Source: Salinimicrobium sp. TH3 (GTDB lineage: Bacteria > Bacteroidota > Bacteroidia > Flavobacteriales > Flavobacteriaceae). From it: DNA of 64,000 bases. A model generated the notes under the pieces. The model made no database searches. It saw only the letters and a program-made list of their open reading frames with translations, and had not been told where the DNA came from. The translations under genes were made by a program, and so were the position numbers. The stretch lies in contig NZ_JAPONB010000001.1 in assembly GCF_026676115.1 (NCBI RefSeq), positions 310,001 through 374,000 on the forward strand, written 5' to 3'. Below, one piece after another: positions 63,935 through 64,000 of the stretch; positions within the stretch are counted from its first letter, which is position 1; every line of letters begins with the position of its first letter.

Positions 63935-64000
63935 ATGAAAAGATTTTTATTAACTGCAGTTTTCCTTTCCTCTTCCTTTTTCGGGTTTTCGCAACAAAAA
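63935..64000 (+). CDS. Start of a probable TolC-family outer-membrane efflux protein (partial)
   Basis: ATG 63935 begins 22 codons before the window edge: MKRFLLTAVFLSSSFFGFSQ, a typical signal peptide with cleavage after FSQ. It lies 59 bp after the adaptor gene of the ABC efflux operon, where a TolC homologue is expected. The family assignment is from position only. Confidence 0.6.
   Translation, partial: MKRFLLTAVFLSSSFFGFSQQK

Overview
The window comes from a Bacteroidetes chromosome, most likely a marine Flavobacteriaceae member of the Gramella/Salegentibacter type. This rests on gene content (SprA, a RemB-like barrel, Alternative Complex III with aa3 oxidase, TonB-family proteins, fused MaeB), on promoter -7 boxes of the Bacteroidetes form TAnnTTTG, on weak Shine-Dalgarno sequences with several TTG starts, and on intergenic dispersed repeats. 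No rRNA, tRNA, CRISPR array, integrase or transposase was seen.

Layout. 1-5.9 kb: tail of a probable surface protein, then a Y-family polymerase (dinB) and a short error-prone-type DNA polymerase III alpha (dnaE2-like). These are separated and followed by repeat-rich DNA, including a 137-bp tandem array, and then a DUF559 endonuclease-like gene. 5.9-15.9 kb (almost all minus strand): a nitric-oxide/microaerobic stress island with quinol-type NO reductase, a heme-copper-oxidase-like 12-TM protein, a small membrane protein, the Fe-S repair di-iron protein RIC, two universal stress proteins, and a histidine kinase overlapping a REC-CRP/FNR fusion regulator. CRP/FNR-type dyads lie upstream of ric and one usp gene. 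15.9-20.7 kb: rimP-nusA-infB with a terminator-like leader hairpin. 21-33.6 kb: SPOR protein, then the electron-transport operon actABCDEF-coxB-coxA (menaquinol:cytochrome c oxidoreductase plus aa3 oxidase).

33.6-50.2 kb: ruvB, a cytochrome P450, queG, a secreted protein with two TonB-C-like domains whose start codon overlaps that of a divergent periplasmic trehalase, maeB, ruvA, and the giant sprA of the type IX secretion/gliding system. 50.2-54.2 kb: gcvH, a VanZ-like gene, tonB, and a RemB-like outer-membrane barrel carrying an N-terminal TonB-C-like domain. 54.3-59.4 kb: the second half of the oxidase gene set (ctaB, two cox3, cox4, a cysteine-free SCO-like protein, SCO1, DUF420, a small CxxC protein). 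59.5-64 kb: a MacAB-TolC-like efflux operon with a stand-alone ATPase, two different FtsX/MacB permeases, an adaptor, and the first codons of a probable outer-membrane factor.

Together the genes describe an aerobic, gliding flavobacterium whose respiratory chain (ACIII to aa3) is encoded in two loci and which carries a compact NO-detoxification and repair module beside its own sensor/regulator pair. The observations most worth following are the NO island and its candidate operators, the helix-hairpin-helix tail on ActC, the Cys-less SCO paralogue, the TonB-C domains outside TonB, the rimP leader hairpin and the tandem array after dnaE2.
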